Shown one piece after another: positions 18,268 through 26,581 of a DNA stretch of 64,000 bases. The notes beneath the pieces are model-generated. The model did no database searches and was not told the DNA's origin. It worked only from the letters and a program-made list of their open reading frames with translations. Within the stretch, counting starts at the first letter, position 1, and each line of letters opens with the position of its first letter. Origin of the DNA: Varibaculum cambriense (GTDB lineage Bacteria; Actinomycetota; Actinomycetes; Actinomycetales; Actinomycetaceae); the NCBI RefSeq assembly GCF_002848005.1, contig NZ_PKHX01000003.1, forward strand, positions 122,317 to 186,316, written 5' to 3'. The position numbers and the translations under genes were made by a program.

Positions 18268-19932
18268 CTATTCCTCGCTCTGTTTTTCCGAGTTAGCTCC
18301 GTCCTTAAAATCCACCGATCCCATCCCCGGTGTAGATTCTCGCTTTCGTTTTCGTAGCTGCGGAATTAGCAGCGGGCTCATTATTAGCGCGCTACTCAGC
18401 GCCGCAATCGCGGCAGCCACAAACGTTCCGATTACCCCCGGCCATAGCCCCATTAACCATCCGGACAGCCACCAACCGGCAGCCGCCGCGAGCAGCGCCA
18501 TTAGGAAGGCTTTCAAAGCTGCAGCTCCGACGCCGCTAACTGCTTGCCTGCCTGCTAACTGACGCAAACCGCTTAACAAACCTACAGCACCTACAGTCAT
18601 ACCAACCGATTGAGCCAGCCCCAGAGCTAGCAAGATCCCGTTTGCCCGGTTAGAAATTATTTCGGGGAGGGTGGCTCCCAATCCCCAGGAAAGTATCGCC
18701 ACCGTCAACCAACCGGTAGAGGAGGCCACCACCGCTTGACGCGCTCCTCCCAGGGCATAAAGTACCCGGGAAACGTGATAGACCAGCCCGTATCCCACGA
18801 TTCCCGGCGCCATCGCTACTAGCGCCCATATCATCCCCGGCACCGGATTGATCCGAGTGAAAATGTCGGTCACCGGGCGTGCCAGGGTAACCAGCAACGC
18901 CGATCCGAACAGTCCCACGATGGTTACTAAACGGGTAGACGCAGCACATTCGGGATTGAAAGCCGCTTTCCCGCCCTGGTGCAAAAGTGAAGATAGCCGC
19001 GGGAACATAGCGGTCGCGATCGGTACTGCTAGTACCGCGTAAGGAAGCATATAGACCGATTGTGAATATTGATAGATCGGCAAAGATCCTTCCGCACCAT
19101 AGGTACGAGTCACCAAAATAATCACCAGCACGGAGATCTGTTGGGCGATAAGCGAACCCACTCCCGCGCCCGCTAGTCGCATCGCTTTTCGTCCTCGTCC
19201 CTGCCCTAAATGCAAAGTGGGATGCCAGCGAATCCCCAGACGGTAGATAGGGATGAACAGGGGCAGGCTCATCGCCGCTACCCCGGCAGTAGTTCCCCAC
19301 CCCAGGATCAAGATAGCGTTATGAGCTACTTTCGCGGGATCAGAAACGGAGGGAGTCAGGTAACCAAAAACTGCATAGGTACTGATAACTACCAGAGAGT
19401 TAAGCAGCGGCCCTAAGGCGGGCAGCAAAAACTTTTCGTGCGCCTGCAAAATACCCGTACCCACTACACACAATCCATAAAGCGGGACTTGCAGCGCGAA
19501 CATTTGCAAAAACACGCTGATCAGGTGGGCTTGCAGGTGAGGATCGACCCCTTCAGGAGAAGGCATTACCTGCCCTATCCAAGGTGCCAACAAAAACACC
19601 GCCAGCCCTACCGGAGTAAGCAATAGTAACGCCCAGGTAATCAGGGCAGATGATACTCGCTGTACATCTGCTTGCATCCGGTCTGCGATGGGGCCAGCCA
19701 AGATGGGGATCGTGACTCCCGCGAGCGCTCCCCCGGCAACCACCTCGAACAAAACGGTCGGTAATTGGTTGGCGGTGGAATAGGCGTTCGCGAAGGCTCC
19801 GGTGCCTACCCAAGCTGACTGGGTAAGCCAGCGACCAAAGCCAAAAATTCGCGACAGTAAGGTGAGAACGGAGATCAGCCCCACCGCTGAAGCGAGCGCG
19901 GGCAGCTTCTTCTTTACCCTGGGGTTGTTCAC
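18268..19932 (-). CDS. murJ: MurJ-like lipid II flippase
   Basis: 554 aa polytopic membrane protein of the MOP superfamily, with about 14 hydrophobic segments and the family features LLSRIFGFGRWL near the N-terminus and the conserved QIPVVLFE-like stretch NQLPTVLFEVVAGGALAG. Members flip lipid II across the membrane in peptidoglycan synthesis. A low-complexity C-terminal tail (RKRKRES...) is cytosolic. GTG start overlaps the preceding gene's stop (GTGA). It lies between an MraY-like enzyme and a Nudix hydrolase, an arrangement that differs from mycobacteria, where murJ is elsewhere. Actinobacteria often carry several MOP proteins, so a role with another lipid-linked substrate is possible. Confidence 0.85.
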   Translation of the reverse strand: MNNPRVKKKLPALASAVGLISVLTLLSRIFGFGRWLTQSAWVGTGAFANAYSTANQLPTVLFEVVAGGALAGVTIPILAGPIADRMQADVQRVSSALITWALLLLTPVGLAVFLLAPWIGQVMPSPEGVDPHLQAHLISVFLQMFALQVPLYGLCVVGTGILQAHEKFLLPALGPLLNSLVVISTYAVFGYLTPSVSDPAKVAHNAILILGWGTTAGVAAMSLPLFIPIYRLGIRWHPTLHLGQGRGRKAMRLAGAGVGSLIAQQISVLVIILVTRTYGAEGSLPIYQYSQSVYMLPYAVLAVPIATAMFPRLSSLLHQGGKAAFNPECAASTRLVTIVGLFGSALLVTLARPVTDIFTRINPVPGMIWALVAMAPGIVGYGLVYHVSRVLYALGGARQAVVASSTGWLTVAILSWGLGATLPEIISNRANGILLALGLAQSVGMTVGAVGLLSGLRQLAGRQAVSGVGAAALKAFLMALLAAAAGWWLSGWLMGLWPGVIGTFVAAAIAALSSALIMSPLLIPQLRKRKRESTPGMGSVDFKDGANSEKQSEE

Positions 19933-20843
19933 CGCCGACGTCCTAGTTGGTCAATAGTACGCAATCCCGGAGTTTTCGCAATTACCTGCGAAAATGAAAT
20001 TTTTTCGCTGGCGGCAGTAAGGGCTACTATCCCGAGGACGCCGAGAATCTTCCCGCCGGTGCCAGTCTTTTGTGCCCAAGCTGACCCCAGTAGCGCTCCC
20101 AGGGCATTGGCGCCGGTATCTCCCAGCATTTCTCGCTCTCCTAAGTCGGCAGGTAAAGCTAGCGCGCTGGTGGCTAGGGCTCCGCCCGCTAAAGAAGCAG
20201 CCGTTCCTTTCTCAGGAATCAATGGTAAAGCTGCCAAGGCCCCCACTTTCAAGCAGCGTCCCGGGCGCAGATCGAATAGATTCGCCAAGTTCGCGCTGCC
20301 AGCAATCAGCATAGTGTCCAGCACCCAGGTTCCGAGCCCGGTTCCTCGAGAACGCCCGATTCCCAAAGACCCCAGGGCGGCACCGGTTCCGATCCCCACT
20401 ATTTTCAGGGCTCCGGTAGTAACTTTTCCCTGCGAAAGCGCCTGTAAATGGCCATGGAAACCCTTGGGTACCGCCGGTTTTTCCTTTTTTGCTTCCGTGG
20501 TTTCGGGGGAAGAATCCGAAACGGTTGACTGCGACGCAGCCGGAGTGTCCGTGTCCTGAACGGGCAGTTCAGCGCGAGTATCATCCAAATACCCCAGGGC
20601 AGCTCCGGCAGCCACCGGTAGCATGGTGCCTACCCGCGCGGCGCGATCACCCGTTAGCGAAGCTCCACTTGCCAAGCAGGCAGCCGCAACTTTAATTCCT
20701 CCCGTAAGCGAGACCGTTTGCCCATGAAAATTTTGCCGCTGATAGCGCCGGGAAACCTGGGGAGACAGGTGGTGCAGCAAGTATTTTCTAGCTAAGAAAA
20801 ACCCGGCTCCGGCAGTTAGAGCACCCCCAATTGTGCGTGCCAC
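19929..20843 (-). CDS. MraY/WecA-like membrane phosphoglycosyltransferase homologue
   Basis: 304 aa membrane protein. It keeps three acidic catalytic positions of the MraY/WecA superfamily: DD at residues 87-88 (GYLDDTR), Asp191 in NLFDLRPGR, and GD at 241-242 (MLGDTGANALG); GFHGHLQALSQGKVTTG near 128-144 is also typical. Residues about 95-127 are a polar low-complexity insertion. The superfamily transfers a sugar-phosphate to undecaprenyl phosphate. It is not MraY itself, which sits in the dcw cluster, so the donor is unknown. GTG start overlapping the steB stop; overlaps murJ downstream. The coupling to steA/steB and murJ suggests a wall-precursor or wall-polymer role. Confidence 0.75.
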   Translation of the reverse strand: MARTIGGALTAGAGFFLARKYLLHHLSPQVSRRYQRQNFHGQTVSLTGGIKVAAACLASGASLTGDRAARVGTMLPVAAGAALGYLDDTRAELPVQDTDTPAASQSTVSDSSPETTEAKKEKPAVPKGFHGHLQALSQGKVTTGALKIVGIGTGAALGSLGIGRSRGTGLGTWVLDTMLIAGSANLANLFDLRPGRCLKVGALAALPLIPEKGTAASLAGGALATSALALPADLGEREMLGDTGANALGALLGSAWAQKTGTGGKILGVLGIVALTAASEKISFSQVIAKTPGLRTIDQLGRRR

Positions 20844-21772
20844 TACTTTGCCTCCGCTTCAGCCGGTGAAGGAATCGCGGGAATAAGCTGGGTAGCATAA
20901 TGCTCGGTGCCGTATGCCTGGTTATTCCCGGCTTCATCAGCTAACAAGGCAAAGGGAGTAGAAACATTACTCATCACCGATCCGACGGCATCAACGGTGG
21001 TTACCTCAAGTTTTTCGGTGCGAATCTGCGCTAAATAGTCACCTTCGTTCTTGGCGCTGCCAACCACAACCGTCCCTTTAGGCAGAGCCAGATTGACCCC
21101 TTTTACAAACTCTAAATCCGGTTTGAACGCCGGAGCCTGCCCTTCTTTTTCATTACTGGCCGGAGTAACGACCACTATCAATTGCGCCGGATCAGTAACT
21201 GCAGATGCGGAAATCAACGGGGTATCTCCCGCCGAAAGATTAGTTACCAGCGACTGCATTTCTTTATCAGTACTGGTCAGACCAGTCCCCAAGGCGGTTG
21301 CCAATACTTGTTGGCTAGAAACTTTGGCATCAGCTTTATCTCCCAGCTTGCTGGCTAGAGTTGAGGCTAAAGTATCCCGATAGGATTGAGAATCTTCATT
21401 AAACCAAGAATCCTTCAAGGTAACCGAGTTAGTGATAGCGGCACCCGCGATCTTTAACTGCGCGCTTATCCCGCTTACGGACTCATCAGTTACCCCGGGC
21501 ATTTTCACTATCGCTACCTTCTTGCCAGTCATAGTGCCCGGAGTTACCTTGCGACCTAAAACCCCGATATATTCATTGGAGCTATTTGCCTGCTTCACCA
21601 AATCTTCATTGGCTTCGCGCAGCTCAGCTTGCTGCTTAGATAGTGCCGTGACTTGTCCAGATAGGGTATCGGAGATTTTGCCCTGTAAGGGTCCTGCCCC
21701 CAGCACCACCCCCATAGTGAGCGCGACCAGCACGGCCATCAACGATACTAAGTGATAGCGAAAATCAATCAT
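20843..21772 (-). CDS. steB: SteB (MctB-like) membrane-anchored coiled-coil protein
   Basis: 309 aa. The first residues MIDFRYHLVSLMAVLVALTM and the following glycine-rich stretch are the hallmark of the DUF3186 family, a single N-terminal membrane segment with a periplasmic domain; a coiled coil (about 40-65, QVTALSKQQAELREANEDL) follows. In Corynebacterium SteB works with SteA in daughter-cell separation by regulating cell-wall hydrolysis; the mycobacterial member MctB was linked to copper tolerance. ATG start with GCAGGAGAG. Cotranscribed with steA. Confidence 0.88.
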   Translation of the reverse strand: MIDFRYHLVSLMAVLVALTMGVVLGAGPLQGKISDTLSGQVTALSKQQAELREANEDLVKQANSSNEYIGVLGRKVTPGTMTGKKVAIVKMPGVTDESVSGISAQLKIAGAAITNSVTLKDSWFNEDSQSYRDTLASTLASKLGDKADAKVSSQQVLATALGTGLTSTDKEMQSLVTNLSAGDTPLISASAVTDPAQLIVVVTPASNEKEGQAPAFKPDLEFVKGVNLALPKGTVVVGSAKNEGDYLAQIRTEKLEVTTVDAVGSVMSNVSTPFALLADEAGNNQAYGTEHYATQLIPAIPSPAEAEAK

Positions 21773-21788
21773 TTCTCTCCTGCCTTGG

Positions 21789-22985
21789 TTAGCCCTTTAG
21801 TGAGGGAGCAACCCCGAATAGTTGACGGAAAAAGTCAATCAGATCATTCAAATAAATACCGGCAATCCCGTAGAAAGTCTGCCCCACGGGGGTAACTGCA
21901 AGCGAAATTGCTACTGCCCCCACCCCCACTAGGGCGAGTAGCAGAGTCTGCCAAGTAGATACCCGCGGCTGGTAAAGCTGCGATACTCCTTTTGCATCTA
22001 CCAGCTTTGATCCCACTCGCAGGCGGGTTAGGAAAGTAGAGGCCATTCCGGAGCGTCCTTTATCCAAGAACTCCACCAAAGTTGCGTGGGTTCCCAGCGC
22101 CACGATCATTTCCGCGCCTTTATCGTCGGCCAGCAACATGGCGACATCCTCGGAAGTACCAGTCGCAGGGAATAGCACGTGGGGGATTCCCTCTCGTTTC
22201 AACCGTTCCGTGCCGGGAGCTTTACCATTGCGATAGGCATGCACTACGATTTCCGCTCCACAACGCAGCGCTTGGTCAGAGACAGAATCCATATCTCCAA
22301 TAATCATATCGGGGGTATATCCCTGTTCCAGGATGGCGTCGGCTCCCCCATCGACCCCCACTAGCACCGGTTTATATTCACGAATATAGGGTCGCAAGGA
22401 ACGTAAGTCTTCTTGATAATGGTAGCCACGCACCACGATCAAGGCATGTTTACCTGCGAACTTCGTTTCAACTTTAGGAACCCCTACCCCATCGAGGAGA
22501 AGATCGCGTTCCCGGCGCAAATACTCCATGGTATTAGCGGCGAAGGCTTCTATCTGAGTGGAGACTCCTTTGCGTGCCTCTTCTAGGTCAGTAGCGATAG
22601 TTCCCGGAGTCTGTAACACTCCCTCGGCCAGCAACTCGCCCTTTTGGTAGACCGCGTTGCCTTCTATAGTGACGGTGCTACCTTCTTTCAGGTTCATAAT
22701 CCCGCTACCCAGATCATCGATCAAGGTAATACCAGCATCGACAATGATAGAAGGCCCCATATTGGGGTAGCGTCCGGTAGTTGATTTAGCCGCATTGAGC
22801 ACCGCGCTTGGTGCCGCCGCCACTAAGGTTTCTGCTGCAATCCGGTCAATGTCCGCATGATTGATCACCGCGATTTCACCGGCTTGGAGCCGCTGGGTCA
22901 GATGCTTAGTTTTCTTATCTACCCGCACCCGGCAGCTGGAGGCTGGTTCTGCTGCTTTCGTTTTGCTCCGTCTAAAAAGTCCCAC
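21789..22985 (-). CDS. steA: SteA, cytokinetic-ring protein
   Basis: 398 aa. A thiamine-pyrophosphokinase-like domain (VGVDGGADAILEQGYTPDMI, then IGDMDSVSD, about residues 212-243) is followed by a C-terminal membrane segment near 345-365. SteA localises to the division septum and works with SteB in corynebacterial cell separation. GTG start, 9 bp after recN. Order recN-steA-steB is conserved across Actinobacteria. Confidence 0.9.
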   Translation of the reverse strand: MGLFRRSKTKAAEPASSCRVRVDKKTKHLTQRLQAGEIAVINHADIDRIAAETLVAAAPSAVLNAAKSTTGRYPNMGPSIIVDAGITLIDDLGSGIMNLKEGSTVTIEGNAVYQKGELLAEGVLQTPGTIATDLEEARKGVSTQIEAFAANTMEYLRRERDLLLDGVGVPKVETKFAGKHALIVVRGYHYQEDLRSLRPYIREYKPVLVGVDGGADAILEQGYTPDMIIGDMDSVSDQALRCGAEIVVHAYRNGKAPGTERLKREGIPHVLFPATGTSEDVAMLLADDKGAEMIVALGTHATLVEFLDKGRSGMASTFLTRLRVGSKLVDAKGVSQLYQPRVSTWQTLLLALVGVGAVAISLAVTPVGQTFYGIAGIYLNDLIDFFRQLFGVAPSLKG

Positions 22986-22994
22986 AGGTCAACA

Positions 22995-24680
22995 TTACCC
23001 CACGCTACAAGCGTTAATCAGTTCCCGAGCGTGGTCAAGGGCAGATTTAGAGTCCGCTTTGCCGGCTAGCATCCGCGCAATTTCGCGTTCTCGCTCGCTA
23101 CCTGCGACTTCTCTGACCTGGGCAGTATCGTTGTTTTTCGACACTACCAGTTGTTTATCTGCCCAAGCCGCTACTTGTGGAAGATGCGTTACCACTATCA
23201 CTTGCGCATGTTTTGCCAACCTAGCCAGGCGTTGCCCCACCGCGAGCGCAGTCGCCCCTCCAATCCCGGCGTCAACTTCATCAAAAATAAATGTCGGAGT
23301 CCCTTTAGCTAGAGACTTTGCGGCCAGGGTGACCTCCAAAGCCAGCATGATCCGGGAGAGTTCACCCCCGGAGGCTCCTTGACCCAAGGGGCGAATTTTC
23401 GCTTTACTACCCGTCCGCAAGCCAAAAGTCACCTGGTCGAAGCCATGAGAGTTGGGTTGAGCTAGCGGTGTTAGCTCAATATCGAATCCGGCATCCGGCA
23501 TCTGTAAGCCAGTGAGCTCTCCCGCGACTTCCTTCTGCAAACTTTTTGCGAGGGCGAGGCGCGCCTGGGTTAATTTCTTTCCTAACTTTTCTAGCTGTGA
23601 ACCGGTCTTCGTCAGTTTCTCTTGTATAACGGCACCCTGATTTTGCGGACCAGATAACTGGATAATTTTTTCTCGCGCTATATCTGCCCAGGTTAACCAG
23701 CCATCTAAATCCTTAGCCCAAGGCCGATAGGCATGCCGCAACTCTGCCAGACGAGCCTGGGACTCATCTAACTGCGCGGGATCCGCCTCCAGATTAGAAA
23801 GATAGGCTCCAGCCTCGGCGAAGATATCTAAAATGATTGCGGAGGCATCCCGGAGGCCGCGCGCCAACTCGGAAAGTTCTTCATCGCTTTGGGCGCCCTT
23901 TTCCAGAGCCTGGATAGCCGCACTCACCAGGGAGGCTGCCCCGCCAGTAGCGTCATCGCTCTGCCCACCGAGATAGTTATAGGCAGCCTGAGCCGCTTCC
24001 CGGAGGTCTTCTACATTCCCCAGTCGCTCAATTTTACGGAGCAGCTCGTCTTCTTCTCCCGGCTGCGGTTGCAGTTTTTCCTGCAGTTCCACCCCTTCTT
24101 TTAGGCGAGACACCTCTATTTCTCGTGCTTGTCGCTGGTTTTCCCACTGTTCTAGCTGGGTTTGTAAATCCCGCCAAGCCGCATAGGTGGCGCCAAATTC
24201 GGTGACCAATTCTTGGTGTGCCGCACCCCCATAAGAATCCAGTAAAGCCAGCTGACGCGCCCCGCTACGTAATCTGAGCTGCTCGGACTGTCCATGTACC
24301 GTAACCAGTTCCCTTCCGATCTGGGATAGTACCCCGCTGGGAATAGTGCGTCCGCCACCGTGACAGCGGGAACGCCCCTGGGCGGGAACCGTGCGGGCTA
24401 AAATGATCTCCCCGTCCTCCACTAGCCCGCCGGCCTCGGTAAGTACCAGCGCTGCCGTCGAAGAGCTATCGGAGATAAAAATTCCCTCTACCGCCAGTTC
24501 TTTTTCTCCATAACGCACCAGGGCGGGGTCAGCCTTTTGGCCGAGCAGCAAACCAATAGAAGACAAAACCATAGTCTTACCCGCTCCGGTTTCTCCGGTA
24601 AGCGCCGTAAAACCGGGGGAAAAATTAAGTTCTGCTTGCGGAATTACCCCCAAATTATTGATAGTGAGCTGGTCAATCAT
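22995..24680 (-). CDS. recN: DNA repair ATPase RecN
   Basis: 561 aa SMC-like protein for double-strand break repair. Walker A TGETGAGKT at residues 28-36, a long central coiled-coil region, and the C-terminal GQGASGGELSRIMLALE signature with FIFDEVDAGIGG Walker B. Length is normal. It overlaps nothing; the ATG starts 3 bp after the nadK stop. Confidence 0.95.
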   Translation of the reverse strand: MIDQLTINNLGVIPQAELNFSPGFTALTGETGAGKTMVLSSIGLLLGQKADPALVRYGEKELAVEGIFISDSSSTAALVLTEAGGLVEDGEIILARTVPAQGRSRCHGGGRTIPSGVLSQIGRELVTVHGQSEQLRLRSGARQLALLDSYGGAAHQELVTEFGATYAAWRDLQTQLEQWENQRQAREIEVSRLKEGVELQEKLQPQPGEEDELLRKIERLGNVEDLREAAQAAYNYLGGQSDDATGGAASLVSAAIQALEKGAQSDEELSELARGLRDASAIILDIFAEAGAYLSNLEADPAQLDESQARLAELRHAYRPWAKDLDGWLTWADIAREKIIQLSGPQNQGAVIQEKLTKTGSQLEKLGKKLTQARLALAKSLQKEVAGELTGLQMPDAGFDIELTPLAQPNSHGFDQVTFGLRTGSKAKIRPLGQGASGGELSRIMLALEVTLAAKSLAKGTPTFIFDEVDAGIGGATALAVGQRLARLAKHAQVIVVTHLPQVAAWADKQLVVSKNNDTAQVREVAGSEREREIARMLAGKADSKSALDHARELINACSVG

Positions 24681-24683
24681 TAT

Positions 24684-25517
24684 TTATCCCAGAGAACGCC
24701 AGCCTTTAACCGGCAATTGGAATTTATGAACCAGACGTCCAGAGAAAGGAGTGTCTAGAATCTGGGCTAGCATTACTGGTGCTTTTCCTTTGGTGGCTCG
24801 CATGGAGGATGCTGGCGGTACTTTATGACAACGCAAGCCATCCAGCCACAGTTGCATGGGGGTGCGCTGATCCGGCAATACGGAGATTTCCATAGTAGAT
24901 TCAGGGGATACTACCAGCGGACGGGTAAATAGACCATGCGCCCCTAGGGGAGATACCACCACTGCCTCCACATCTGGCCAAACAATGGGGCCGCCAGCGG
25001 AAAAGTTGTAGGCGGTAGAACCGGAAGGGGTAGCCACTATCAAACCATCGGCACCATAGGTGGTAATGCCTCGTTGATCAATCCCTAATCCCAGGTGAGA
25101 GGGGTGGGCGCGATCAGTAGATAAAATCGCTGCTTCGTTAAGCGCCCAATCGGTTATTTCGCTGCCGTCTGGCAAAGTGACTGTCACATCCACAGTCATC
25201 CGGGACTGCACCGTGTAGGAACCGGCCACGATATGGTCAATAACTTCGGAGATTCGATCGGGTTCTACCTCGGTTAAAAACCCGGTATGACCTAGATTGA
25301 TTCCGATTAGCGGCACTGCTTGCGCACGTGCGTAGCGAGCGGCTCCTAACAAGGTGCCGTCTCCGCCCAGGGCAATTACAATCTCGACTGCGCCGCAATA
25401 GGTTTCATCTACCGGGGTTATCCCGTGGCTGCGCAGCTCTTGGGCAATATTATCAGCGGTTTTTTCCAGATCAGGGCGCGAAAGGTGCCGGATTACCATC
25501 ACGTGCCGCTCGCCCAT
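24684..25517 (-). CDS. nadK: NAD kinase
   Basis: 277 aa. The GGDGTLLGAAR motif is at residues 51-61 and the NE/D-type motif LNEAAI near 125; GLIVATPSGSTAYNFSAGGPI is the second family signature. It phosphorylates NAD to NADP in the cytosol. ATG with AGAGGAG. Between tlyA and recN, as in mycobacteria. Confidence 0.95.
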   Translation of the reverse strand: MGERHVMVIRHLSRPDLEKTADNIAQELRSHGITPVDETYCGAVEIVIALGGDGTLLGAARYARAQAVPLIGINLGHTGFLTEVEPDRISEVIDHIVAGSYTVQSRMTVDVTVTLPDGSEITDWALNEAAILSTDRAHPSHLGLGIDQRGITTYGADGLIVATPSGSTAYNFSAGGPIVWPDVEAVVVSPLGAHGLFTRPLVVSPESTMEISVLPDQRTPMQLWLDGLRCHKVPPASSMRATKGKAPVMLAQILDTPFSGRLVHKFQLPVKGWRSLG

Positions 25518-25538
25518 GTGCTTCTCCTCTTTTTTGGT

Positions 25539-26375
25539 TTAGTTTTCCGTTTTTTCTTGCCCTGCGGGACCATTCGCAATTGCGTAGCGTACCAGCCCCC
25601 GCACTTCTTCGTCGGGAGGCATAGCTGCTCCCCGTCCCAGGTATACAAAGTACTCTACGTTTCCTGCCGGTCCGGGTAACGGCGAAGCCGCCACCTGTTT
25701 TAATCCTAGCCCGTTTTCCTTTGCGGCCGCGATTACTGCGAGGACTGTGTGGAAATGATCCTCGGGGTCACGAACCACTCCCCCGGCTCCCAAATCTTCG
25801 CGACCGATTTCGAATTGGGGTTTGACCATCAACAGATATTCCGCATCTAAACTAGAGGCTCCAACCAGGGCAGGTATCACTAGTTTTAGGGAGATAAAAG
25901 ACAAATCTCCCACTATTAACTGGGCAGGTTCCCCGATTTCTTGCGGATCCAGGTAACGAATATTGGTACGATCATGCACTTCCACCCGCGGGTCTTGCTG
26001 CAGGCTCCAACGCAGCTGCCCATAACCCACATCTACCGCGATTACGCTTTGCGCTCCCCGCCGCAATAACACATCGGTGAACCCGCCGGTAGAAGCCCCG
26101 GCATCCAGACAGCGTTTACCTTTAATAACCGGGGCGTCCTCCCCCAAAATATCGAGGGCGCCGGCCAGCTTGTAGCCACCGCGAGAAGCATATTCCTCAT
26201 CTGGGCTGTCAGTTACTACTACCGCTTGGGCAGGATCAATCTGGGAAGCCGGCTTAGGCATTACCCGCCCATCAACGCTCACGCGGCCAGCGGTGATGAG
26301 CCGCGCTGCGTGCGCACGGGAAGTCGCTAAATTTCGCCGTACCAATTCGCGATCTAGTCGCCGCAGCCTCCCCAC
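25539..26375 (-). CDS. tlyA: TlyA-family rRNA 2'-O-methyltransferase
   Basis: 278 aa. An N-terminal S4 RNA-binding domain (RLDRELVRRNLATSRAHAAR) joins a Rossmann methyltransferase domain with DAGASTGGFTDVLL (about residue 91-104) and VGDLSFISLKLV. The mycobacterial enzyme methylates ribose in 16S and 23S rRNA and is the capreomycin target determinant. GTG start, 2 bp after the small upstream gene. Confidence 0.92.
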   Translation of the reverse strand: MGRLRRLDRELVRRNLATSRAHAARLITAGRVSVDGRVMPKPASQIDPAQAVVVTDSPDEEYASRGGYKLAGALDILGEDAPVIKGKRCLDAGASTGGFTDVLLRRGAQSVIAVDVGYGQLRWSLQQDPRVEVHDRTNIRYLDPQEIGEPAQLIVGDLSFISLKLVIPALVGASSLDAEYLLMVKPQFEIGREDLGAGGVVRDPEDHFHTVLAVIAAAKENGLGLKQVAASPLPGPAGNVEYFVYLGRGAAMPPDEEVRGLVRYAIANGPAGQEKTEN

Positions 26376-26377
26376 GA

Positions 26378-26581
26378 TTATTTTCTTTCTACCTGGGCGT
26401 TTAGAGAATCCAAAGCGGCAGATAACTTATTAGCCACCGTCTCCAGATCACTTAAAGTAACCTGCGGATAGATGCTGGCTCCCTCGGTCGGCCAGCTGTT
26501 TAAAAGTTGGTCGATATCCGATTTGCGAGCTGCCAGCTCCAGATCCTCGGGAGCGTTAGAAATGTTACTGTTCTTGCTCAC
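26378..26581 (-). CDS. Small conserved protein between HAD fusion and tlyA
   Basis: 67 aa from GTG at 26581, which has GGTGAGG 6 nt upstream; an in-frame GTG at 26593 lacks a ribosome site. The sequence is mostly helical and acidic (APEDLELAARKSDIDQLL). It overlaps the end of the upstream fusion gene by 17 bp and corresponds by position to mycobacterial Rv1693. Function unknown. Confidence 0.7.
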   Translation of the reverse strand: MSKNSNISNAPEDLELAARKSDIDQLLNSWPTEGASIYPQVTLSDLETVANKLSAALDSLNAQVERK

